A DNA stretch of 64,000 bases, taken from contig JBAIZL010000005.1 of assembly GCA_036971475.1 (NCBI GenBank), positions 57,739,931-57,803,930 of the forward strand. Direction: 5' to 3'. Shown here one piece after another: positions 53,457 to 64,000 of this stretch. This stretch comes from Prosapia bicincta. Lineage: Eukaryota; Arthropoda; Insecta; Hemiptera; Cercopidae. Each line of letters starts with the position of its first letter. Within the stretch, counting starts at the first letter, position 1. The notes below the pieces were generated by a model. It had not been told where the DNA came from, made no database searches, and saw only the letters and a program-made list of their open reading frames with translations. The translations under genes and the position numbers were made by a program.

Positions 53457-54224
53457 GTAAGACTGAACATATCCTTGATTCTTTCAAATAAATTCAGTAT
53501 TTTTTTCAAGGTTATCTACAAGATTTATTTGGTAAAAAATAATATTGTTAAGATTCTCAAGGTTTTATGAAATTTGGTAAAACTTCGCTATAAAAGTGCT
53601 CTGTAGCCCGACCTCTGAATTCTAACGCTTGGCCACGCGTTGCGGCGTCAAAACTCTAGCGCTTTTGGTTAATTTCAATCTAATAATTTTATTTATTTGA
53701 AGATTATTTTAACTAATAGAACTCGGTTTTGGGAGCCACTTATCTCTGATAAGAATGAAATTATTATTTATCTCTGGGTTACACTGAAATTACACAGTTT
53801 ACAGGTTAAGATAATTTATTTAAGTTTTATCAAATTTACAATATTGTTTAAATGAGAATTTCTTAGTTTAATTAAAATTTGGCTTGCTCTATTATATTAA
53901 TCTGTAAGAGACTATTAACTTTCCCCTTTTTTATAGTTAACTTAATTTATATAATTTATTTTGAGCTCAGTGTCGCTGTATATATAAGGTTTGCGTTGCA
54001 ATTGGAGAAACTTAGGTTTAATATTATTTTATAGTTCTGATTTAATGAATATTGCTTTTTATGGATTAGTAAATAAAATTTATGAGATTGGCAGAACAAC
54101 TGAAAAAGTTTAATGTTCAAAGATAATTGAGAAAGTTGTTATTATTAAAATTTGAGGTTCGCCTGTTCGTAGCTCGTAGTCCTGAAGTTCCGTTCATAGC
54201 ACTATAATCACAATCAACTTCCGA
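53457..54224 (+). other. Intron sequence downstream of the apterous exon
   Basis: Starts with donor GTAAGACTG. AT-rich; no further exon recognised. Confidence 0.7.
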
Positions 54225-54572
54225 CGATTTAATTAATATTCACCGCTTTCGATGATTTACTTAATATTCACTGCTTTCGACGATTTACATAATATTCACT
54301 TCTTTCGACGATTTACTTAATATTTACTGCTTTCGACGATTTTCTTAACATTCACCGCTTTCGACGATTTTCTTAACATTCACTGCTTTCGACGATTTAC
54401 TTAACATTCACCGCCTTCGACGATTTACTTAATATTTACTGTTTTCGACGATTTTCTTAACATTCACAGCTTTCGATGATTTACTTAATATTCGCCGCTT
54501 TCGACGATTTACTTAATATTCACTGCTTTCGACGATTTTCTTAATATTCTCTGCTTTCGACGATTTACTTAG
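54225..54572. repeat. 28-bp tandem repeat, about 12 copies
   Basis: Unit GCTTTCGACGATTTACTTAA plus TATTCACT/C. The CACYGCTTTCG word recurs at 28-bp steps (54241, 54269). It carries one TTCGA per unit. Confidence 0.96.
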
Positions 54573-55679
54573 TATAATTACACGCACTGGAGGTTAATTG
54601 ACCGACGTCTACTCTCATCGAACGTTCCTGGATGACCTACCGTTTTGAAATTTCTCCCAACAATTTTTTTTTGAACCTAATATCCTTTCTCTTCTAGTTT
54701 AAACCAATCACATTTCTTAATTTAACTTTTTAACGTAATTTTTGAAATTTAACGTCTTCTTGCAACTGGCTTTGTCTTAACGGTACCAAGTTTTTTTCTC
54801 TAGTTTTTTAGCGCCCATGTGTCTTAAGACTGACAACCTTTTATGGGAATTTATGGTACACTAAAGTAATAATACTGCCAGTTTTGCCTCGTACACTGTA
54901 GTTTTAATTTTGCAAACTTAATTTATAGTTCTCTATAGAGTCCCTATTAACGTATCGTTATAATATATAAATTAATTCATTCGAAAAGTACAGATTTTAT
55001 TTTTAGAATGTATCTGTTTCACAACTCAGGAATAGCTGTAAATGGTGTTTTTAAACATACTTTTTAAAGAAAACTACAAAAAATATTTTATTTTGTCGTT
55101 AACTAGTCTAACCTTGCTGCGCGATGTACTTTGAATGTCTAGTCACACCTAGAGCTGGATATTTTTTGCCGAGGTTGGACGAGGTGAAGCATAACGTAGA
55201 CACGGGAAGAAAAACCAACAAACACGAGTGGAAGTAAGGAAACCACAACCACCGCCGCGTGTGCACCCGACGGGCAGTCATGCTTTAAACGGGAGTGATG
55301 ATGGTTGCAGGCTACGTGACGTCGTTAGGCATCAGGCCGCATTACACTTACCCTTCGACGTTCCAGTGGCTTCTCCGTCTGATTAACCAGGCATTGGCGA
55401 ATTCTGGAACTATGTGTTCTTAGTTCGAGCATTTAAGAGAGGCCTCAGCTTACATCAGAGAGACACACGAGTTCATTGAATCTCAAAGAGTACCTGACCG
55501 TCCGTAGTAAAGACAACTCGTAACACTATTTAGATTCTTAAAATGTCACTAAATGATGACAACGTGAAGAAAATATCTTGAACCTATTAAAAATTACAAA
55601 CCGAAGTGATATATTTGTTTATTGGCAATTTTATTGGTATATATGTAGTTTTCAGATGAACTATAGTTTATATTACGAT
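54573..55679. other. Intron stretch with GC-richer patch at 55130-55480
   Basis: No coding recognised. The patch is repeat-free and may be regulatory. Confidence 0.35.
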
Positions 55680-56146
55680 CAAGTAATATAAAGACATATT
55701 TTTTTAAAAATCAATTCTTGCTTAGGTCAACAAAAAAAAAATTATTTTTTTTACTTTTTATTAAATAACTGTAATAAATATAACTAAAGCAACATAATCT
55801 GTGCGTTAAAACAGCTGTTCTACCACATAACCCGTAACATAGAATCAGCTGTCTTATGAAATCATATGTTACTTATTTTAAGCCAAAGGGGACGAAATAG
55901 CTATATTGCATACCTTGCCCCTTTTATGAAATGTTTTTCTCCCATATAAAACTAAAATTACATAATTATATTCAATTAATGAATTAATATTTGGAATCCC
56001 AATTAATAACATCTAGTGTCATCCCGTAAAATAAAAAAAAATGTATTTGTACTTGAGTGGATACATAAAAAGTATTTATTAACGATTAAAAATTAGAACG
56101 AGATGTATAAACATATAAGAAGAGTTCGAATTAATACAAAAAATTG
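55680..56146 (-). repeat. Dispersed repeat, short form (copy S7)
   Basis: Reverse orientation: CAAGTAATATAAAGACATAT, TTGCTTAGGTCAACAAAAAA, AACAGCTGTTCTACCACATA, CTATATTGCATACCTTGCCC and GAGTTCGAATTAATACAAAA. Confidence 0.85.
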
Positions 56147-57180
56147 AAAAAAGGAAGATTTAAAGACGATTCAAATGAGGTAAATGAAATTACAGAAAGC
56201 AAATATATCATAAATAAAATAAAAGAATATATATCTTTAAAGCGATACGGCATAAAAGTTATCACCTCGAAGTATAATCTCGTATTGGACCATACGCTGA
56301 GGGTAGTGACATCACGAGGGCTGTGTCATGCACCTCAATTATACCTAATCTTTATTGGGACCGTAAAGAGGTTTCTAGAGGCACTTCTGTTGCAAGAAGG
56401 ATAGAGAAAGGGGCACTGAGAATGATCCCCTGGTACTGAGGAAAGGGAAAATTATGTCATCACCCCGGTAGAGTAGTTTACCTGCCGAGAACTACTCTCT
56501 ATCGAAGACCTGTTATCTTGTAAGAAAAAGATAAAAAGATGGGTAGGGAGGGATTTAATTACCCCCTGGCACTGGGACGATTATGGGACTAGATGGGCAA
56601 GGATGCTTATTTGAAGTTGACTCTCTTTCAACAGGGTTAAATACCGGTGCCTACCCACTGCCCAGGAGCTCTTACCGCTGCAAATAGGTCAACTATTAGA
56701 GGAACAAATTTTAATCGTTAAAAGTGTAGTAATTCAGCAAAAACAGTGAAAGAATCACTCCAAGTATAGTTTGATGCCTTTTCTCTAATACGACTGCAAG
56801 AAGAGAGCGCAGGTAAAACGGAAACTGACAGTTTATTTACACCACTAGAATTCGCTAATAATCATTGAGGTATTTTGAATTACACTCAGATATAGAGTTT
56901 TAATTTTCCTCCTTTCTGCTTCTCATAAGGCAGCGTTTTATCAAACTAAGGCGATCGATCAGAAGCAAAAATAAACTTAGAGGACCGAACGTCAGTAACA
57001 TTGAAATTAATGATCCTACCAGAATAATTAGCAGCTTTATAAAACATTTCTGGTTCCCTTTGCAATCTATAATATCCATTACTCGACAATCAATCTGTTT
57101 AGGTAACTGATCGATCAGTTTGAGCAGTACTCTCCTTAGTTTTCACGTGTAATTATATTGTACTTAACAACAGAAACCGC
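56147..57180. other. Unassigned stretch, partly GC-balanced
   Basis: 56260-56710 is less AT-rich, with an 86-codon plus-strand frame ending at 56404 that I do not recognise. Possibly an old transposon or retroposed piece. Confidence 0.3.
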
Positions 57181-57349
57181 GATGGTGTGCTTTGTTTCCA
57201 ACAATGGGAGACCTAACCTGTTGTTCTAGTTGACAGGGTTGTTGATTTAAGGCTCCCTGCTCGGTACGTGAGTGTCGCGCTCCAGCACTACCCGATCATC
57301 CGGCAAAACCGTTTCCGGTCACTTCGGTGGGCGTTTATATAAGCTCGCG

Positions 57350-57352
<3 letters not shown>
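57181..57352 (+). promoter_or_regulatory. Possible core promoter with TATA box
   Basis: TATATAAG at 57336-57343 sits in locally GC-rich sequence (GGTGGGCGTTTATATAAGCT then CGCGCG), unlike the many TATA words in AT-rich DNA of this window. A start about 30 bp downstream would fall in the (AC)n tract at 57353-57388. No downstream gene supports it; treat as a weak nomination. Confidence 0.22.

Positions 57353-57388
<36 letters not shown>
57353..57388. repeat. (AC)n microsatellite
   Basis: About 18 AC units. Confidence 0.95.
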
Positions 57389-57392
<4 letters not shown>

Positions 57393-59159
57393 CACCACAC
57401 ACAGACATAATCGATATTTATCTGCATGGTCTGTCAAGAGGTTTTTCCTGACAGCTATATACATAAATTTAAAACGGGAGCAAAATACCCACCCTATTTA
57501 TAATAAATCTAGCCCCTTTAACTCTGGCCAGAGACGTAACTACTGTATAGTCGCCACCCGTTTATCCCTGTCATAACGCTAAGATTTAGAATCAGTCAAA
57601 TCTTGACAGGATTCATCGCTGTGCAAGTTGCCTAATCACAATTGCTCAAGTCACAGTTCGTTGTTCACTTATCGACTTGTAACAACATTTGAGAAACTGA
57701 ATGTAATGTCAGTTTTTTCATTAATTTTTCTGTTGTACGTCAAATATGCTACAGTAAAAGGAAATAAATATTTTCTCTTGAACTTGCTATGAATAACTCC
57801 AACTTGTCATGACGGTTTATTTTATCTGGGCCCTCCCATCACTCAATCATATACCTTATATGCTTTTCACGGTTCGTATTCAGATTCGTTACTAGTACTT
57901 TGCTTGAGGCAGGTGTGAAGATATCATTTAACTTCATATTGTAATCCTAATTTTAAATTTCACATGACTTAGAAATAATTATAAGTAATAAAAACGCTCT
58001 GTATTGAAAACGTTGAACTATAGCAAAATTAATGACTCCTTTTTTGCCACTAAGATGTTGTGGGAGAGACATGGTAGACCTTCCTTTGTCATTTAACCTT
58101 CCATTATTATTACCCTACGTCCTCATTTTCACAGGATGAATTGACCTGTGGCTTGAAAAACACAAAACTATTGTTTGGCCCCAAAAGTATTCTATCCAGC
58201 GATCTTTCAGTTAGTTGTCACGTGAAAGACACGTTAGGTCTCTAAACCTTCAACTGTAATAGTACAAGCTTAAGTTATATAGGGGTATAGCCTAACAGTC
58301 GTAAGGTTGTGATAATAATTTGATACAGTAAATTATAGACATTAAGAGAGGATATGCAATGCATATTAAACAATGTTTTAAGGCCTGTCATATTATTTTA
58401 ATATTTATTTTAATGCATCCAATAGATAAACGTTTTCTAATCATGAAGAAATGGTCGTTAATTGTAAATTCATGCGTAAATTCTAAAAAGAAATAATAAA
58501 GAAGTACCAATATTAAATATTATGCACATCTTGCGTCTACGGAGCAGGTGTACCGAAACTCTGACGTGGAAGTTGGTTCAGCAGTCATGTCGAAATACTG
58601 CCCGCGGCCCTTTCGTAACCAGCGCAGCGCCTCTCCCTGGCACCTCAGTCCCCGCGGGCCTTCTCGTCTCTTTATGGTAGTATCGCTTATTCATTTGCCA
58701 TTTCTTAAATTATACGGTTTTCAGGCGTATTCACGTACAACCTAGCACAAAACATAAACAATATTTAAGTTTTATTAAAAGTAATATTTAAAGTATTTCA
58801 TATATAAATTGAAAACAGTTTTGACGTAGTGTTGGTATACTTTTTGACACTTGACGTGGTCCTTCCTATATTCTAGGCTAACCCTGCCGCAATCCTGTCT
58901 GTTACTCTTTGCCCCATCTTTCATTTAAGCAAAGTAAAACAGGTGAAAAATGTGATCGAGGTACATGAAAAATTGTTTCAATAATCTGATAAAATATGTC
59001 TTTTGGATAGTTTCATTTGTTCGTTTGCACTTTCTTTGTTAGTTTTCCTCTAAGGTAGGGAAACATATTTTTACCGAGAAACATATTTTTATTGAGAAAA
59101 ATATTTTAATCTTCGATTTCGTAACTAGCTTTAAATTTTGATTCGTACAAAACAATTCC
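57389..59159. other. Unique intron stretch, no feature seen
   Basis: 58540-58680 is GC-rich (GCCCGCGGCCCTTTCG) without a supported gene. Confidence 0.45.
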
Positions 59160-59475
59160 CTTGGCTTCTAGCGGAGCGCAGTGTGTGAACCACGAGTGTA
59201 GTCTAATGGGACCAGACTCTTTGAACCAGAATCAGCCCAAGACTAACACCGAGACGATAATGTGAGAGTTGCGTTTATTGCCAAACAAAAGAGGCTGTAA
59301 ATCCCGACTAGAGACCGGCGTTGGCTTTATAACGTGTCGTTAACCATTAGCGGGTTATAGTTTACATAAACACGAGTGGAAAATCATTGGTAGGCCGTCG
59401 TTCAGCGCGCTTTGATGAGGTGGCGCCGATAAAACCCCACGGGAAGCTCACGCGAACTATTCTTTGGTTCCATGG
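59160..59475. promoter_or_regulatory. Candidate intronic regulatory island
   Basis: Repeat-free, GC-balanced island with GCGTTTATTGCC, GGCTTTATAACG (Hox/Caudal-like), AACCATTAGCGG and forkhead-like TTTACATAAACA close together. A developmental enhancer is plausible in an apterous intron, but conservation was not tested. Confidence 0.3.
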
Positions 59476-61138
59476 GCAATATGAATGGTTTTGTCAAGTG
59501 ACAAGGTTAATCGTGAATATTATAATGTTTTTTGATAAAAGAGAGTCTATAAGAGTCAAGTAAGAGTTGTATCAATGTTTCTTGCAGAGTGTGCAGTACT
59601 TCTTGAAAAATTGCAACTTATGTAATTATATGAGTATTTCCAATCTTCTTCATCAATTTGTCAGATGTTACTGAATTTGAATACAAATAAATTAATATTC
59701 TCTAAAGAAATTGATTGCGAAAATTTATTTATTGAGCACCTTCCTCCAGAAATCATCTTTTCGGAAAAGCTGTGTACCTTCTAGACTTGGGAGAATACTG
59801 ACTTCTTAATCATGACCAGTCATGTTTTCTTAATCTAAAAAAGACTCTTGCCCAATCTTCGTGGAACCAAATGGCCTTCCTATCATACTTTTAAAACGCT
59901 ACTAGATTTTTCACGTCCAAAAAACTGTCCTGATCTCAAATATCTACCAGCAACCATCGTCACGTTTCTGGACATCCACAAACGTCAACAAGAAAACTCC
60001 TCAGACTGACAGGCAAAGATTTGTTTCAGAAGATTCTTCCTCTTTGGCTAAGATTAGTGTTTTCTACAGGATAGAGGACTTTGTGTACTATTAAAATTTC
60101 TGTTTGTAGAGTTGGTAATAACTTACAGAACTCATAGAGCGGAATATCGTATACGTGTTTTTATTACAAACTATTTCTAATATCTTTATATCAACATTAA
60201 GAAAAGATACAAAGATAATCTCTTGTATTTGAATATCTTTGTAGTTTAAATGCACGAAAAAATAAATCTCTGTCAAGGTATACTTCTCGGAAGGTGAGGA
60301 AGAAACGTTTAGGTAACACTAAAAACCTCACACTAACCGACACTTGTTTGTATTGATGCAGTTCTTTTTTCACAAAGATTATGTTCATTAAATCGGTTGG
60401 ATTTAATTTTCCTGCAAGGAGAAGAATCCTAAATAAAATACCAGCGAAAGACAGAATGTATTCGAAACGCTGTGCTGGAACAAGTGTTCCAAGTACGTAT
60501 TTGTCATAATTGCAACCTGATTCATGTACAGACCACGATACATCGTCGCTGGTTATTACAAGAGCAAAGTATATCCTGGGAAATATACGGAAAGAGTGAA
60601 CTCAGACACCAGATCCATGGGGGGTGAAAAGCTCGGGGAACTGTTTATTCGAACTCTAGAGCTGGCTAATTTTGCAAAATTGTTTAATAGTAATTTCTTA
60701 TCGTAAAGTTTTAGAATCATTTATTTTAAAAATTGAAAAAGTAATACGGCCTTTCGGGTAACTTGATAGAGCTTGAATAAACTAAATGCTGATTCCATTA
60801 TGCCTAATGTTACTGCTCATTTGTTATCGTTGATATTTCATAATAGTGACGTCATGAAACAACAATTACTTTAAAAAATCACTGATTGTTACGTAAGAGG
60901 GTTACGCAATGACTTGAGGCCATCAGTGCATGATCAGTCTATAATTTATTCAAAAGAATTTTTAAAAAAGGCTTCATTTGAACACAACTCGATACATTGT
61001 TTAGATTTAGTTGGGAATTTGCTCACTACTTCTACTACTTCAAGAAGTTATGGAAATTTAAGGACTATTTAATAAATAAATTTGGTAGCACTTAACCAAA
61101 TCCTTTTCAAATTAAATTATATCCGTTCTGAACAATAA
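59476..61138. other. AT-rich intron stretch, no feature seen
   Basis: No coding or repeats recognised. Confidence 0.5.
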
Positions 61139-61375
61139 GCACGTTAATACAAACATCGTAAAGGTAAACAATGCCTAAAAAGCCACATACACATTGTTAG
61201 AAACATAACCTTACTCTACTCACATAATCACAGCAGTTTTAACGCATAGGCTATGTTATATTAGTTGTACTTATTTAATAAGTAGAATTTCTTTTGGTTG
61301 GCCTAAGTAATAATGAACTTTAAACAATTTTCGTTTACATTCATTGTTATAAATATAAATTAGCATAAAAAATGC
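61139..61375 (+). repeat. Dispersed repeat, short form, partial (copy S9)
   Basis: Keeps only the right part: CAGCAGTTTTAACGCATAGG, CTATGTTATATTAGTTGTAC and GGTTGGCCTAAGTAATAATG. Confidence 0.65.
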
Positions 61376-61915
61376 TCGTTAAGATACACGTGTTACTGTG
61401 GGCAGGCGTTGTATATAGGGCCACAACAGGGCCTCAGAGGTCAAGATAGAGCAGAGCTTATCAATAGGGTGGCTAGACACGCGATAGCCTTGTTCAGGGT
61501 TTATGCGTCAAACCCTAAACCCGTGGCTCCAGGCTTGTTATTCAGTGCAGGTCACTCTTACACTGGAAGCAAGATGTAACATAAATTTAATAATTGTTCT
61601 CATTTATAACACATTTCTTGGGGTGTCACTTCTGATACTGGTTTCTAGCTGTTGACGTCTTCAGCCCCGTGTTGTGAGTTGATGATTGGTGCTTGTTTGT
61701 ATGTCGCCTTGCGTGTCTGATTCTACAGTATGCATTACTTTTATACCCTCTCTAGGGATATGCCTACAAAGTAGCACATCCGCACTGAGAGGCGTTTACA
61801 ACTTACTCACGAAGCTGTGACCTTGGGGAAGGTCAGTTAGATAATTTGATTTCAGCGAAAGATCTCTGTACCAAGGAATTATTCAAAAATACTAGAAACA
61901 ACCTAATTAACTGGA
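61376..61915. other. Unique intron stretch
   Basis: 61400-61560 and 61660-61750 are less AT-rich. A minus-strand CTGAAGAC...GAAACC at 61675-61642 weakly recalls the hammerhead core but forms no stem I. No gene seen. Confidence 0.4.
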
Positions 61916-62555
61916 GGTATTTATTTCCCGTTAGCAAGCGTTCGATTTTAGCGAAAAATTGTATCGTGCGATGCAGAAAGTCATGAGAGATACGGAACAA
62001 AGTGCCTATAAATGTAATTAAATTTGCTGCTAAATCCCAAAAATTACAAACTTTAACAAAGTCCTACTAGCACTACAGCACCACGTTTCACCCGGCACAC
62101 AAACCTTATAGAATTATAAAACTCAAGAACACATCTTATTTTTTGGCGATAATGAGTCGCAAAATTACAAAAATTTACGAACAAACACTTACAGACACAA
62201 AACTGAAAATATTTCATTGAACATTTACACAACTTTTATTTCTATCGCCAAAAAAAAGAAATTTCTCAGCATAAATCGTGTTGAATTGATGTGTTAAAGT
62301 TAAAACAATTTTTTACATTTCGAGGTATTTTGCGAGTTAAACTAAAACATCAAAAAAATAAACCCAAAACTTTGATTTTATAACGTCTTAGGTGTGCCAT
62401 GGAAAGAAGGACGAACTGCTATTTTCCAAAATTTTAAATTTTTGAGCCGTGCGCGAAAGTTTCTATAATTTTTTCATATTTCTAATGACTTTCTGCATCA
62501 CCCGTATAAATGTCTTAACTAAAATCGAATACGTGGGAACGGGAAATAAACGCCT
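61916..62555. repeat. Large imperfect inverted-repeat element
   Basis: GGTATTTATTTCCCGTT at 61916 and AACGGGAAATAAACGCC ending at 62555 are complements. Inward, GCGTTCGATTTTAG pairs with CTAAAATCGAATACG and GATGCAGAAAGTCAT with ATGACTTTCTGCATC, and TTTTTTGGCGATAA near 62139 pairs with CTATCGCCAAAAAA near 62240. The structure suggests a nonautonomous DNA element or an old inverted duplication; no coding is left. Confidence 0.72.
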
Positions 62556-63224
62556 AACTGCATAACACTGCCATTTATAAAACAGTACTTTATTACGGGG
62601 GGAGGGGGAGCTCTACTCTCTAGGCCTACCAAGAGTAACAAAGTTTTCATTTCACTTTTGAGTGTTTAGGAATTAGTTTTTTTTTTATTTACAGGATATT
62701 ATTAAAACTATCCACATATGATTGTAGTAAATAATAGGAATCATTTATCATATACAACTGCTTCAGATACAATTTAATATTAACAATTCAAAATTAATTA
62801 CTTTTTATGAAATGAAAATAGGTTATTTAAACAAAATATAATAACTTTTTTACACTTTATTATTATTATAATATTTTCTATTAGTTATTAATATGGTTAA
62901 TGATTTTAATTAATTTTTTTATAACATTTATTTAAATCTGCTATAAAATGTATTAACTTTGAATATTTCGGGAGGGCCCTCTTATCCCCTCTATTAACGG
63001 CATAGCAGTATATCTCGTACTGTAACGCTGTATCACTATGTAGAACGTAAATGTATCATGGCACGAGTATATGGAAATATTTCTTCTACAAATTTGTCTA
63101 AAGTTGTCAAAATTTCACAATCGCCAGCGTCTACACCTCTCTGGCATTTCCTGTCGTTCTCTTCCCTTCGACAAAACAAGTAGTTGCTCTTCTAATCACA
63201 CTCATTATTCCGACGTTTTTTTTT
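62556..63224. other. AT-rich stretch, no feature seen
   Basis: Contains a G-run GGGGGGAGGGGGAG near 62597. Otherwise nothing recognised. Confidence 0.5.
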
Positions 63225-63670
63225 TTATTCACACTCTCCTTATACTCTACCATATCTTGCTCAAATTTTCAATCGTTAATAAAATACTTTTAATTCATTC
63301 ACTCCAGTTCAAAACAAATTTTTTATACTTGTAGTGGAAGGCAATTGATCTTAATATATTTTTTAAAATTATTAATTCATTCATTAAATTTAGTAGTCTA
63401 ATGGATCAATTTTAGTTTTATGTAGGAGAAAAACTTTTCACAAAAGGGGCATGGTATGCAAAATATTATTATGTTATTTCGTCTCATTTGGCTTAAAATA
63501 AGTGATAAAATATGATTTCATAAAACATCTGATTTTATGTTATAGGCTATGTGGTATAACAGCTTTTGAAACGCATAGGCTATGATATTTTGTCTACATT
63601 AATTGTAATTTTTTCATACGTAACTAAAATAAAATTTTTCTTCGTTTACATAAATTAAATTGAAACTAAT
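63225..63670 (+). repeat. Dispersed repeat, short form (copy S8)
   Basis: CTTGCTCAAATTTTCAATCG, TGTAGTGGAAGGCAATTGAT, GGAGAAAAACTTTTCACAAA, ATATGATTTCATAAAACATC and AACGCATAGGCTATGATATT. Confidence 0.85.
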
Positions 63671-64000
63671 ATTTTTTTATATTATTTCTTTTCGTAGATA
63701 AAATTAACCGTCGTTTTATGCTTACGATATTTCTAAATTGCTCTGCAAACCAATCGCAACTCCGTAGAAGTACAAAACAAATGACTGAGCATGTCCCAGA
63801 CGCTAGCTTTGTCTAACTACCCTTCAATTAGCTACACGGAAGACCTGAGCTGACTCTACAATAGAACGCCGTTGTCATGGAGTCATGGATACGGCATTAC
63901 TGTAGAGAGTGACTTGTTAATAAATTGGTTATGACGAGGCAAGTAAAGTTTGAGAGAAGTACAACTAGCTCTCACGGCGGACGGCGATCCAACCACGAAC
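63671..64000. other. Intron end of window
   Basis: No feature recognised. The last 200 bp are less AT-rich and continue beyond the window. Confidence 0.4.

Noticed and set aside
53045..53491. Stand-alone 148-residue LIM-only gene
   Set aside because: The Met lies inside the LIM2 domain after a splice acceptor, and the residues after 53456 are intron read-through past a good GTAAG donor.
56144..56404. 86-codon plus-strand frame as a gene
   Set aside because: No recognisable domain, starts within the edge of a dispersed repeat copy, and has no supporting context.
61640..61685. Minus-strand CTGAAGAC...GAAACC
   Set aside because: Stem II barely pairs and no adjacent stem I exists.

Overview
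The window looks like part of one very large, repeat-laden gene of an insect, probably hemimetabolous. That guess rests on the AT-rich sequence, long introns, animal transposon families and a recognisable apterous-type LIM exon. Only one host coding exon is certain: 53035-53456 (+). It carries the second LIM domain and the basic GRPRKRKPK linker of an Apterous (Lhx2/9-class) LIM-homeodomain protein, with a clean splice acceptor and donor. I found neither the first LIM domain nor the homeodomain, so the other 63.5 kb is read as intron. That is an inference: at least 53 kb upstream and 10.5 kb downstream of the exon.

Mobile DNA dominates the rest. A nearly complete non-LTR retrotransposon lies antisense to the host gene at about 7681-11565. 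It has endonuclease, reverse transcriptase, RNase H and a CCHC knuckle in one frame interrupted by a single TGA. Two internally deleted hAT transposons of one family (1334-2293 and 18461-19183) keep matching ends and 8-bp target duplications. About 14 copies of an unrecognised dispersed family fall into two forms that share ends but differ in the middle; one form carries a tRNA-like module.

The most interesting signal is a set of hammerhead-ribozyme-like motifs: stem I, CTGAWGA, stem II, GAAA, a tiny palindromic stem III and a UH site. They resemble the minimal hammerheads of Penelope-like retroelements. One lies alone at 2395-2440. Others sit in short foldback elements (138-473, 16312-16538, 41023-41245), and decayed relatives lie near 27.9, 32.45 and 49.1 kb. 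In the foldbacks the two ribozyme units face away from each other.

Tandem repeats fill much of the remainder. There is a 51-bp satellite grading into a degenerate zone and a 45-bp array (12.4-15.0 kb), an unrelated 51/55-bp minisatellite (25.8-27.6 kb), 21-bp, 77-80-bp and 28-bp arrays, and long AT, GT/AC and CT/AT microsatellites, including a blockwise (CT)n(AT)n array at 44.9-45.5 kb. A few GC-richer, repeat-poor islands (16.8-17.2, 24.0-24.4, 49.5-50.0, 57.2-57.35 and 59.2-59.5 kb) are the best candidates for intronic regulatory DNA. No bacterial features, CRISPR arrays, rRNA genes or intact tRNA genes were seen.
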